The notes under the pieces: generated by a model
What the model was told of the DNA's origin: nothing
The model's input: the letters and a program-made list of their open reading frames with translations, nothing else
Databases searched by the model: none
DNA from: Candidatus Uhrbacteria bacterium
GTDB lineage: Bacteria; Patescibacteriota; Patescibacteriia; 2-12-FULL-60-25
NCBI GenBank assembly: GCA_016203535.1
Contig: JACQMO010000019.1
Span: 1-64,000 of the forward strand
DNA length: 64,000 nt
Direction of reading: 5' to 3'
Part shown: positions 51,863 through 59,794 of the stretch, in pieces
How positions within the stretch are numbered: position 1 is the stretch's first letter
How the letters are laid out: each line of letters begins with the position of its first letter
Made by a program: the position numbers and the translations under genes

Positions 51863-53131
51863 TCATTGCCCGCGGACAGTCGCTTCAAAAACATCCGAAA
51901 AATCCGAAGCATCCCTTTTTTCTGTTGATAACCCGTTTTTTCCGCTCAACTGAAACCAGAAATAGATGAGGAGCGCATAGGTGCCGATGAGTGTGGATAG
52001 ATTTACGCCGGTGATTCGGAGATCCAACCACGGGAAAAATACGTGGAGATGCGACACGCCTTGGAGCGCCTTCACGAATCCGGAAGCGGGAAGCATGACG
52101 ATGTCGTGCGCGAAAAAATTTCCCCAGACGGCGACGAGCGCTCCCCAGCCCATGATGAACGGGATGAGCGGCGCAGCGAGGAGGTTCGTGAGGAGACCGA
52201 CAAGCGTCAGCCGATCGAACGCCCAGGCGGCATACGGCGCTGTGCAAAGCGTCGCGGCCGCGGTCATGGAAAACGCTTCGCGGATCCCGAATCGCTTCGG
52301 CAGGCGACGGCACCACGCTTCGATGAGCGGCGCCCAGCAGAGAATCCCCCATGTTGCGAGAAATGACAGTGCGAACCCGATGTCATAGAGTAACTGCCAC
52401 GGGTTGATGAGAAGCAGGAGAACGGCCACCACCAGGAGAAGTCGGAGCGGCTGGACCGGCCGGCCGACCTCGCGCGCGAGAAGAATGAGCCAGCCCATGA
52501 ATGCCGCGCGCGCGACGGAGGCGGCGAATCCCACGAACCCGACGAAGACGATGATCGCGAGCGATGTGAGAAAAAACGCGTGGCGGCGACGAAGCCCGAT
52601 CCGCGCGATGATGATCGCGAAGAATTGCACGAGCACGGTGACGTTCGCGCCGGAAACGGCGACGAGATGCGTGAGCCCGGAGGAACGGAACGCATCGCGC
52701 GCCGTTTTTGAAAGCTCTGCGTCGCCGTAGAGGATCCCGGCGACAAGCGCGGCGTCGTCCGGCGGCAAAACCGAAGCGATGCGGGCGGTGACGGTTTTTC
52801 TCCATCCCGCGAGGATGCCGGGAATGCCGCGCGTCGGCTCCGGTTGCGCCACGAGCATCCGCACGTTCCCGATCCGGCGAAGCTCGGGACGCGGCGAAAC
52901 ATCCACGCGCCAAACACCGAGGAAAAAGGCGAACATGAGCGCCGCGAGACACTTCGTCTTCGTGGAAACCGGGAGAACAAAAGCGAACGCCGCAAGAAAA
53001 AGAATGATCGCGAGAGTCGCCGACGCGATATCAAACCGATGCCAGCCCGTCGCGGCCGCAACACCCGCGACGAACGCCGCAAAACACCAGCCGGCGATCG
53101 CGCCGACGCTCGTTGGAATATGGAAGACCAT
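51863..53131 (-). CDS. comEC: ComEC/Rec2-family DNA-uptake channel, membrane core only
   Basis: The 422-residue protein has about ten membrane helices and the ComEC competence-domain signature, GILYGDAELSKTARDAFRSSG leading to LTHLVAVSGANV at about 150-163, then the RAAFMGWL helix. ComEC imports one DNA strand across the membrane. Full-length proteins are about 770 residues; here the N-terminal OB-type domain is reduced and the C-terminal MBL-fold nuclease-like domain is absent. Small-genome bacteria may use it to gain nucleotides or genes. The last 25 codons are AT-rich and low complexity. A terminator follows. Confidence 0.85.
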   Translation of the reverse strand: MVFHIPTSVGAIAGWCFAAFVAGVAAATGWHRFDIASATLAIILFLAAFAFVLPVSTKTKCLAALMFAFFLGVWRVDVSPRPELRRIGNVRMLVAQPEPTRGIPGILAGWRKTVTARIASVLPPDDAALVAGILYGDAELSKTARDAFRSSGLTHLVAVSGANVTVLVQFFAIIIARIGLRRRHAFFLTSLAIIVFVGFVGFAASVARAAFMGWLILLAREVGRPVQPLRLLLVVAVLLLLINPWQLLYDIGFALSFLATWGILCWAPLIEAWCRRLPKRFGIREAFSMTAAATLCTAPYAAWAFDRLTLVGLLTNLLAAPLIPFIMGWGALVAVWGNFFAHDIVMLPASGFVKALQGVSHLHVFFPWLDLRITGVNLSTLIGTYALLIYFWFQLSGKNGLSTEKRDASDFSDVFEATVRGQ

Positions 53132-53149
53132 ATTCCACAGCTACCACAC

Positions 53150-54439
53150 TTACGTTTTTCGTCCAACGCGCAGATAGGTAAAACCGACGGCGGTCGCATG
53201 TTCCGGCGTCAGCAGATTTCGAGCATCGAACAAGAGCGTCCCGGCCATGACGGATTTGAGTCGCGGGAGGTCGAGCGTCCGGAATTCATCCCATTCCGTG
53301 GCGATCACGACCGCGTGCGCGTCTTGTGCGGCCGAGAACGGGTCCGGCAATTGTACAAAGTCGAACCCCATATCCGCGGACGCCACGTGAGCCACCGGAT
53401 CATACGCGCGGACGACGGCGCCGCGGCGATGGAGCTCTTTCAGGATATCGACCGCCGCGGATTCGCGAGTGTCATCGGTGTTGTCTTTGAAGGCGATCCC
53501 GAGCACGGCCACTGTCTTCCCCATGAGCGGACCAAGCGCGCGTTCCAGTCGGTCGACGACACGCATCCGCGTCATCGCATTGGTCCGGATCGCCGCGTTC
53601 ACGATCGGCAATGGTTCGGACACCGATTCGCCGAGCTTCGCGAGCGCACGCACGTCCTTCGGAAAACAGCTCCCGCCCCACCCAAGGCCGGCGCGCAAAA
53701 AATCCTTGCCGATGCGCGGATCAAGACCGATCCCTTTCGCGACCGCATCGACATCCGCGCCGACCAATTCGGAAAGCGCCGCGATTTCATTGATGAAGCT
53801 GATTTTCGTCGCCAAAAACGCGTTCGCCGCATACTTGGTGAGCTCGGCACTTCGCGGATCCGTCACGACTTTCGGGCAGTCGAGGTACGCGAACAGATGG
53901 ACCATCACGTCCGATGCGCGCAACGACGACGACCCGATGATGACGCGCGATGGATGCAAAAAATCGTACACGGCACGGCCTTCGCGAAGGGTCTCGGGGT
54001 TCGATACGACGTCGAATTCCTGGCTCGTTCCGGCACGAACCGTCTGCTCGATCAGCTCGGACGTGCCGACCGGGACCGTGCTCTTCGTCGCGATCACCGC
54101 ATAGCCCGTAAGATACTTCCCGATTGCTTCGGCCGCGGAAATCACGTATCGCATGTCCACCGATCCGTCTTCGGCCGACGGCGTCCCGACGGCAATGGAG
54201 ATCACCTCGCTCCCCGGAATCGCGGCCTCGTACGAGGTCGTAAATCGAAGACGGCCGTGCGCGACATTTCGCTTCACCAATTCCTCGAGCCCCGGTTCAT
54301 AAATGGGAATGATCCCCAGCTTCAAGCGTTCGATTTTCCCGGCATCAACATCCACGCACGTCACGGAATGCCCGAGCTCCGCCAAACACGAGCCGGACAC
54401 GAGTCCGACATATCCCGTCCCGACGACCGTTACGCGCAT
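53150..54439 (-). CDS. ugd: UDP-glucose 6-dehydrogenase
   Basis: The 429-residue protein has an N-terminal Rossmann domain (VVGTGYVGLVSG at 5-16), the KSTVPVGT motif near 119-126, and LTKYAANAFLATKISFINE near 204-222. The catalytic Cys lies in GWGGSCFPKD near 254-263, and the C-terminal NAD/UDP domain has GIAFKDNTDDTRES. It oxidises UDP-glucose to UDP-glucuronate in two NAD-linked steps, a precursor for acidic surface polysaccharides. All key residues are present. It overlaps the end of leuS by 10 bases and comEC follows 18 bases later. Confidence 0.95.
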   Translation of the reverse strand: MRVTVVGTGYVGLVSGSCLAELGHSVTCVDVDAGKIERLKLGIIPIYEPGLEELVKRNVAHGRLRFTTSYEAAIPGSEVISIAVGTPSAEDGSVDMRYVISAAEAIGKYLTGYAVIATKSTVPVGTSELIEQTVRAGTSQEFDVVSNPETLREGRAVYDFLHPSRVIIGSSSLRASDVMVHLFAYLDCPKVVTDPRSAELTKYAANAFLATKISFINEIAALSELVGADVDAVAKGIGLDPRIGKDFLRAGLGWGGSCFPKDVRALAKLGESVSEPLPIVNAAIRTNAMTRMRVVDRLERALGPLMGKTVAVLGIAFKDNTDDTRESAAVDILKELHRRGAVVRAYDPVAHVASADMGFDFVQLPDPFSAAQDAHAVVIATEWDEFRTLDLPRLKSVMAGTLLFDARNLLTPEHATAVGFTYLRVGRKT

Positions 54440-57438
54440 ACGATGTTTACGAGCCGTCCCGCGATATAAATCACCTTCGCTGGTTTCTTGCTGCCCAAAA
54501 ATGGCTTCACTTTTTCGGACTGGAGCGCGATTGTTTTCACTTCCGCTTCAGAAATTCCCGTCGGAGCCGTCACCCGGTCTCGCACTCTTCCGTTCACCTG
54601 GATGACCAGTTCGAACGTATCCGCCACGAGTTTTTTCGGATCATACGACGGCCAATCGGCGAGATGGATGGAAGTCTTATGGCCAAGTTTCTGCCAGAGC
54701 TCTTCGGCCATGTGCGGCGCGAACGGCGCGAGAAGTTTGAGGAATGCTTCCGACGGCTCGGTCATCTCATTCGCCAAAATCATCATGGCCGAGATGGCCG
54801 TGTTGAAGTTCAACGTCTCGATGTCATCGCCGACCTTCTTGATGGTTTGATGGAGTAGCCGCTCAAAATCGGACGTCGGACGTCCGCCTTTTGCTGGCGG
54901 ACGTCGGACGTCCGCATATATTCGCCACACTTTTTCCAAAAAGCGCTTCACGCCTTCGATGCCGCGCGTATCCCATGGGGCATCCGCATCAAACGGGCCG
55001 ATGAACATCTCGTACATCCGGAACACGTCGGCGCCGAATTTTTCCACCACGTCGTCGGGATTCACCACGTTTCCCTTCGACTTCGACATCTTCACGCCGC
55101 CTTCCCCCAAGATAAGCGCGTGCGAGCGGCGACGCGCATATGGTTCCGATCCGCACTCGGCCGGGATCGCGCCGATGTCCCACAAAAATTTGTACCAAAA
55201 TCGGGAATACAAAAGATGCAGCGTCGTGTGTTCCATCCCGCCATTGTAAAGATCCACGGGCATCCAATATTTCAGTTTCTTCGGATCGGCGAACGCTTTT
55301 TTGTTGTGCGGATCACAGTATCGGAGGAAGTACCACGAAGATCCGGCCCAGTTCGGCATGGTGTCGGTTTCGCGCTTCGCCGGCCGCTTGCACGACGGAC
55401 ACGGCACCTTTACCCACGTCGAAATCTTCGCGAGCGGGGATTCGCCCGTAGCCGTCGGCTCGTAATACCGCACATCCGGAAGCTCAACCGGAAGCTGCTT
55501 GTCCGGCACCGGCACATACCCGCACTCGTCACAGTTGATAATCGGAATCGGCTCGCCCCAATACCGCTGGCGCGAAAACACCCAGTCGCGCAGTTTAAAA
55601 TTAACCGTGCGCTTCCCCTTCTTCTCCGTCTCGAGCCACGCGATCATTTTTTCCTTCGCCTCCGCCGTTGCGAGACCATTCAAAAAATCGGAGTTGATCG
55701 CCATGCCTTCTCCCGTAAACGCGCACGGCGATGCCGTCCCTTCGAGATGCGGCCAAAAACAGGCGAGCTCCGCGCCGAGGACGTATGACTTCACCTGATC
55801 CGCCGGAACCCACACAACCTCGTGCTTCGCAGATTCTTCGTCGGAGATCGGGACGCGCGTCTCGTCAACCAGCTCCAGCCACACGCCAGTCGCAATCGCC
55901 GTCCGGTTTTCGTTTTTGTGGGCCGCGAAGTATCGCGCGATCACCTCATCGCCGAGCGTCCGAACGACGCGAACATTCGTATATCCCGTTTCCTCCCGCA
56001 CCTCGCGGATCGCCGCATCCGTCGGATCTTCCCCCTCGTCCACGCCGCCCACGATGAATGTTTTCCAGTCGTGTTTTTTCCACTTGAGGCACAAAAATGC
56101 CTTGTCGCTCGGACGCTGGACGATCGCCTGGACGTTGCGGCGCATCACGGTCTTTTTGTCGTCGCGCGGAGGATTGGTTTCGTCCGTAAAAATCGGGGCA
56201 ACAACCTGCTTCACCTCCAACCCGTGTTTCTTCGCAAACTCGAAGTCGCGCTCATCATGCGCCGGCACAGCCATGATCGCGCCAGTGCCGTACCCGGCCA
56301 AAACGTAGTCCGCGATCCAAATTGGAATGTGCTTCCCCGTCGCCGAATTGATGGCGCGAATCCCCTTGAGTTCGACGCCCGTCTTTTCCTTGCTTTCCTG
56401 CCGCTCAATATCGCTCTTCCGGCGCGCGCCTTCGCGATATTCCTGCACGGGCTGCGCGTTCACGATCGCCCCGTCTCGGAGCCACCGATCGAGAAGCGGA
56501 TGCTCGGGAGACAACACGAGATACGTCGCGCCAAAGAGCGTATCCGGCCGCGTGGTAAAAACGGTCGCGACGGCTTCAATCCCTTTCAACTCGACATCCT
56601 GCGCTTCGATCACGAAATCGATGCTCGCCCCTTCCGAACGGCCGATCCAGTTTATCTGCTGGGTCTTAATCCGTTCGAGATAGTCCACCTTCTCCAAATC
56701 CTCGATCAGTCGGTCCGCATAAGCCGTAATGCGGATCATCCACTGCGCCTTCTCGCGTTTCTCTACCTTACCGCCGCACCGTTCGCAGACGCCTCCTTGC
56801 GCCTCTTCATTTGCGAGACCGATTTTGCACGCGGGGCACCAGTTGATAGTCGCGGACGCCTTGTATGCCATCCGCTTCTCGTCGAGATAGGCGCCGATCG
56901 CCTTCGGCCCGTGCAGCCGAACCTTGGGAGGAATTTTTAACTCAGAGAGCGGTCGAGCGCGCTTCGTTTCCTCGTCGTAATAGGACGTAAAAAACTTCAG
57001 GAACATCCACTGCGTCCATTTGTAGTAGGCCGGATCGGTGGTGTTGATCTCGCGCGACCAATCGAAGCCGAAGCCGAGCGATTTGAGCTGGCGCGTAAAA
57101 TTGGCGACGTTTTTCTTCGTCGCCGCCTGCGGCTTCACCTTGTGCTTGATGGCAAAATTCTCCGTGGGCAGGCCGAACGCATCCCAGCCGATGGGATAGA
57201 GCACGTTCTTCCCCTCCATCCGCTTTTTCCGCGTCACGATATCAATCGCCGTGTACGACCGCGGATGGCCGACATGCAACCCTTCGCCGGACGGATACGG
57301 AAACTCGATCAAGCCGTAAAACTTTTCTTTTTTGCCATCTTTCGCATGGTAGATCCCATCACGCTCCCATTTCTTCTGCCATTTGGCTTCGATGGTTTTG
57401 AACGGATATCCCCCTGCAGCCGTTTTCTTTCGAGGCAT
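54430..57438 (-). CDS. leuS: Leucyl-tRNA synthetase with a Nudix domain inserted in the editing region
   Basis: The 1002-residue protein has the class I HIGH motif as HVGH (55-58) and KMSKS near 780. The editing domain elements are TTRPDTLFGATYLVLS near 293-308 and MAVPAHDERDFEFA near 389-402. Between the editing-domain segment VKQVVAPIF and FTGEGMAINS lies an insertion of about 140 residues (430-570). It carries a perfect Nudix box, GGVDEGEDPTDAAI followed by REVREETGY, near 461-482. LeuRS is usually about 860 residues, so the insertion explains the extra length. Nudix enzymes hydrolyse nucleoside diphosphate linkages. Aminoacylation looks intact. Start as annotated, 15 bases after dinB. Confidence 0.95.
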   Translation of the reverse strand: MPRKKTAAGGYPFKTIEAKWQKKWERDGIYHAKDGKKEKFYGLIEFPYPSGEGLHVGHPRSYTAIDIVTRKKRMEGKNVLYPIGWDAFGLPTENFAIKHKVKPQAATKKNVANFTRQLKSLGFGFDWSREINTTDPAYYKWTQWMFLKFFTSYYDEETKRARPLSELKIPPKVRLHGPKAIGAYLDEKRMAYKASATINWCPACKIGLANEEAQGGVCERCGGKVEKREKAQWMIRITAYADRLIEDLEKVDYLERIKTQQINWIGRSEGASIDFVIEAQDVELKGIEAVATVFTTRPDTLFGATYLVLSPEHPLLDRWLRDGAIVNAQPVQEYREGARRKSDIERQESKEKTGVELKGIRAINSATGKHIPIWIADYVLAGYGTGAIMAVPAHDERDFEFAKKHGLEVKQVVAPIFTDETNPPRDDKKTVMRRNVQAIVQRPSDKAFLCLKWKKHDWKTFIVGGVDEGEDPTDAAIREVREETGYTNVRVVRTLGDEVIARYFAAHKNENRTAIATGVWLELVDETRVPISDEESAKHEVVWVPADQVKSYVLGAELACFWPHLEGTASPCAFTGEGMAINSDFLNGLATAEAKEKMIAWLETEKKGKRTVNFKLRDWVFSRQRYWGEPIPIINCDECGYVPVPDKQLPVELPDVRYYEPTATGESPLAKISTWVKVPCPSCKRPAKRETDTMPNWAGSSWYFLRYCDPHNKKAFADPKKLKYWMPVDLYNGGMEHTTLHLLYSRFWYKFLWDIGAIPAECGSEPYARRRSHALILGEGGVKMSKSKGNVVNPDDVVEKFGADVFRMYEMFIGPFDADAPWDTRGIEGVKRFLEKVWRIYADVRRPPAKGGRPTSDFERLLHQTIKKVGDDIETLNFNTAISAMMILANEMTEPSEAFLKLLAPFAPHMAEELWQKLGHKTSIHLADWPSYDPKKLVADTFELVIQVNGRVRDRVTAPTGISEAEVKTIALQSEKVKPFLGSKKPAKVIYIAGRLVNIVCA

Positions 57439-57453
57439 AGCCGATCTACGCTA

Positions 57454-58773
57454 TCAATTTTGAGACAAAATTTCCACCCCTTCCGTCTTTCGAAACCCGA
57501 TCCGATCCGGCGCTTCGCCCTCCGAGCCGAACATCGCACCGAGCATAATCGCCTCATCGCCATACCGGTCACGGACCAAATCCACGGCGTTGGAGATAGA
57601 TTTTTGCCGCTCTGTTTTTGATATTCGCTCATTCGCACGAATGAGCGAATGAGACAGCGGAAGACGGTGTTGCTGCGAGGGCGGGGTGAGATTCGAAAAT
57701 GTCACGGCGAGAAAATTCACGCGCTCGCCCTGCCACATCTCGCGAAGAAGATCGCAGGCGGCGCCGACGAGTGTGAAAGAATCTTGTGCGGGTTCGGAAA
57801 GATGGAGGAAGTCGGAGACACCGTCGGAAATCGGGGTGGAAAAACCGATAGTTTTGTTCTGGAACATTCCTCTAAAACCAACTACCACCGAAACCGTTCC
57901 TGCCAAAAGTCCCTGCTGACGCATTCGCCGTCCCGCGCGCTCGGTGAGGCGCGTCAGCACGGCCATGACCTTCCCCTCGCGAGTCACGCGATCGGGAACG
58001 CAGTATGAATGTCCGATGGATTTCGGCGGAAGTTCCTCCGCCGTCTGCACCTTCTCAAACTCCATGCCGTGCAGCTTGCACCACAGAAAAAAACCGTATT
58101 TGCCGAACAGGCGCATGAGGTTCGCGACCGGGTATCGTTTGAGTTCGAGAAGCGTCCGGATTCCGGTGCGCTCCAGTCGGCGTCGGATACGCGGACCGAT
58201 GCCGCACACGTCTTCGAGGTCGAGCTGCGACAAAATCTCGTCGAGATTGTCTTGGTCGATCACGGTAAATCCGTTCGGTTTCTCGAAATCAGATGCGGTC
58301 TTCGCGAGAAACCGCGTTGGTGCGATGCCGATGGAACAGCGCAGCCACTCGCCAACCTCATTCGCGATCCGCCATCTCGCACGCATGAGCGCCCACGCCG
58401 CTTCGGCAGGATCGCGGTACCAGCCGGTCAAATCCAAAAACGCCTCGTCAATGGAATAGTGTTCCACGCGGTCGGTAAGTTCGTGTAGGATGGAAAAAAC
58501 GCGAGAAGTGACGGCACGATATTTTGGGGGATCATTTTGCACGAACACGGCGCTCGGGCAGATCTTCCGTGATTCAGCCATCGTCATCCCGACTTTCATC
58601 CCAAGTTTCTTGGCCTCGATTGAGGCCGCGATGACACAGCCATGCTTATGCAAATATGCGCAAACCCCGAGCGGCTTTCCCCGCAACGTCGGATTCGCCT
58701 GCTGCTCCACCGACGCGAAGTAGGAGTTCATATCCACGTGAGCGATGAGCTTGTTGGAAACAGGAGGGAGCAT
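57454..58773 (-). CDS. dinB: Y-family DNA polymerase (Pol IV, DinB-like)
   Basis: The 439-residue protein has the Y-family catalytic motifs HVDMNSYFASVE (Asp14) and YSIDEAFLDLT (Asp109, Glu110). Helix-hairpin-helix DVCGIGPRIRRRLERTG lies near 198-214, and a little-finger domain follows. It is longer than E. coli DinB (351) and its C-terminal part resembles the UmuC/ImuB branch. It ends LSQN, without a clear clamp motif of the QLxLF type. It makes DNA across lesions with errors. It lies four bases after the small gene that follows lexA, so it should be SOS induced. Confidence 0.92.
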   Translation of the reverse strand: MLPPVSNKLIAHVDMNSYFASVEQQANPTLRGKPLGVCAYLHKHGCVIAASIEAKKLGMKVGMTMAESRKICPSAVFVQNDPPKYRAVTSRVFSILHELTDRVEHYSIDEAFLDLTGWYRDPAEAAWALMRARWRIANEVGEWLRCSIGIAPTRFLAKTASDFEKPNGFTVIDQDNLDEILSQLDLEDVCGIGPRIRRRLERTGIRTLLELKRYPVANLMRLFGKYGFFLWCKLHGMEFEKVQTAEELPPKSIGHSYCVPDRVTREGKVMAVLTRLTERAGRRMRQQGLLAGTVSVVVGFRGMFQNKTIGFSTPISDGVSDFLHLSEPAQDSFTLVGAACDLLREMWQGERVNFLAVTFSNLTPPSQQHRLPLSHSLIRANERISKTERQKSISNAVDLVRDRYGDEAIMLGAMFGSEGEAPDRIGFRKTEGVEILSQN

Positions 58774-58776
58774 ATC

Positions 58777-59022
58777 TCATAGCACCGCCATGTCGTCGAG
58801 TTGCCACTTCATCGTCTCGGAGGAAAACGAGAGACGATAGGCATTGGCATCATCGGAGACCGAAAAAATATAAATCTTCTCGCGGCCGCGACGCTCCGTG
58901 TGCACAAGGTTCACTTTTTTCACTTGGTAATGCCGATTCCCCCACTTGAACGTCATGGGTTCGGTACGATCCTGTCGGAAGGCCGCCAGAACTTCAATCG
59001 GCTCCGCAACTTTCTCGTACAT
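58777..59022 (-). CDS. Small protein between lexA and dinB (81 aa), DUF6504-like
   Basis: The start is ATG 59022, one base after the lexA stop (TGATATG); the longer frame uses TTG and runs into lexA. The protein is a small beta sheet: MTFKWGNRHYQVKKVNLVHTE followed by KIYIFSVSDDANAYRLSFSSE and MKWQLDDMAVL. The pattern of a Trp in FxWxGxxYxV and a final WxL resembles DUF6504-type proteins found beside Y-family polymerases in other bacteria; this match is from memory. It may assist translesion synthesis. There is no ribosome site, so it relies on translational coupling. Confidence 0.7.
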   Translation of the reverse strand: MYEKVAEPIEVLAAFRQDRTEPMTFKWGNRHYQVKKVNLVHTERRGREKIYIFSVSDDANAYRLSFSSETMKWQLDDMAVL

Positions 59023-59023
59023 A

Positions 59024-59635
59024 TCAGCGGAAGCTACGGATGACGGCTCGGACAACCCCTTGGATCAACGGATCGTAACAATAAATCGGTTTCATCGTGG
59101 CGTTGGCGGGTTGGAGACGGATACGGTCGCGCTCGCGATAAAACCGTTTAAGCGTGGCATAGGCATTATCGAGAAGCGCCACGACCACGTCGCCGTTTTT
59201 CGGAGACGGATTCCGTTCCACTACCACGTAATCACCGTCGAAAATTCCGTCCTCGATCATGGAGCTCCCCTTCACGCGCAGTACATAGGAATTCGCCGAG
59301 TCCGGTGCGAGGTCTACGGGGACGGCGATCGTCTCGCGCTCCTCAACCGCCTCGATCGGCTCACCGGCCGTGATCAAACCGGTCAAAGGGAGCAAAACGC
59401 TCTTGCCCCAACGCACGGCCTTGTCCGTCGGCTCGAGGTCGCGGAAGGTCGCGCCGTTCGCCCGCAAAAATCCGCGTTCCCGGAGCGCCTGGATGTGGAC
59501 ATGGACCGTGGAGGGGGAAGCCAGGTCCAGGCCCGACGCGATTTCGCGAAAGGACGGCGGGTATCCCTTCTCGTGGATGAAGGACACGATGTAGTCGAGC
59601 ACGTCTTTTTGTTTGGGTGTGAGTGGAGGGGCCAT
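59024..59635 (-). CDS. lexA: LexA repressor
   Basis: The 203-residue protein has an N-terminal winged helix (LTPKQKDVLDYIVSF, then GYPPSFREIASGL and STVHVHIQALRERGF). The cleavage site Ala90-Gly91 lies in LITAGEPIEA, followed by the S24 domain with Ser125 in VKGSSMIEDG and Lys163 in ATLKRFY. RecA filaments trigger self-cleavage and de-repression. All residues needed are present. There is no Shine-Dalgarno. Its promoter contains a GTTC-N7-GTTC box, so it should repress itself and the genes downstream. Confidence 0.96.
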   Translation of the reverse strand: MAPPLTPKQKDVLDYIVSFIHEKGYPPSFREIASGLDLASPSTVHVHIQALRERGFLRANGATFRDLEPTDKAVRWGKSVLLPLTGLITAGEPIEAVEERETIAVPVDLAPDSANSYVLRVKGSSMIEDGIFDGDYVVVERNPSPKNGDVVVALLDNAYATLKRFYRERDRIRLQPANATMKPIYCYDPLIQGVVRAVIRSFR

Positions 59636-59658
59636 ATTTATGTCCCGTTAGGGATACA

Positions 59659-59673
59659 GAACAAAAATAGAAC
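59659..59673 (-). promoter_or_regulatory. LexA (SOS) box in the lexA promoter
   Basis: GTTC-TATTTTT-GTTC on the minus strand overlaps the -10 element, where binding would block transcription. The direct-repeat layout is that described for alphaproteobacterial LexA, not the palindromes of E. coli or Bacillus. Confidence 0.75.
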
Positions 59674-59692
59674 ACAAAATTCATGCCGTCAA
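59664..59692 (-). promoter_or_regulatory. lexA-dinB-leuS-ugd-comEC promoter
   Basis: TTGACG (59687-59692) and TATTTT (59664-59669) are 17 bases apart on the minus strand. Start would be near 59657, 22 bases before the ATG. No other clear promoter was found before comEC. Confidence 0.7.
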
Positions 59693-59746
59693 TACCCACT
59701 TGTCCACAGCTTCCTCTCGCAAACCCCTTGACAGGGCGACGAAAAA

Positions 59747-59775
59747 TTGGCAGCGGTAGATAGAGAGGATTTTAT
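59747..59775 (+). promoter_or_regulatory. Promoter of the lamin-tail-domain gene
   Basis: TTGGCA (59747-59752) and TTTTAT (59770-59775) are 17 bases apart. Start would be near 59782, about 13 bases before the ATG at 59795. A second possible -35, TTGACA, lies 20 bases earlier. Confidence 0.45.
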
Positions 59776-59794
59776 TCGTAACGACATCACATCT

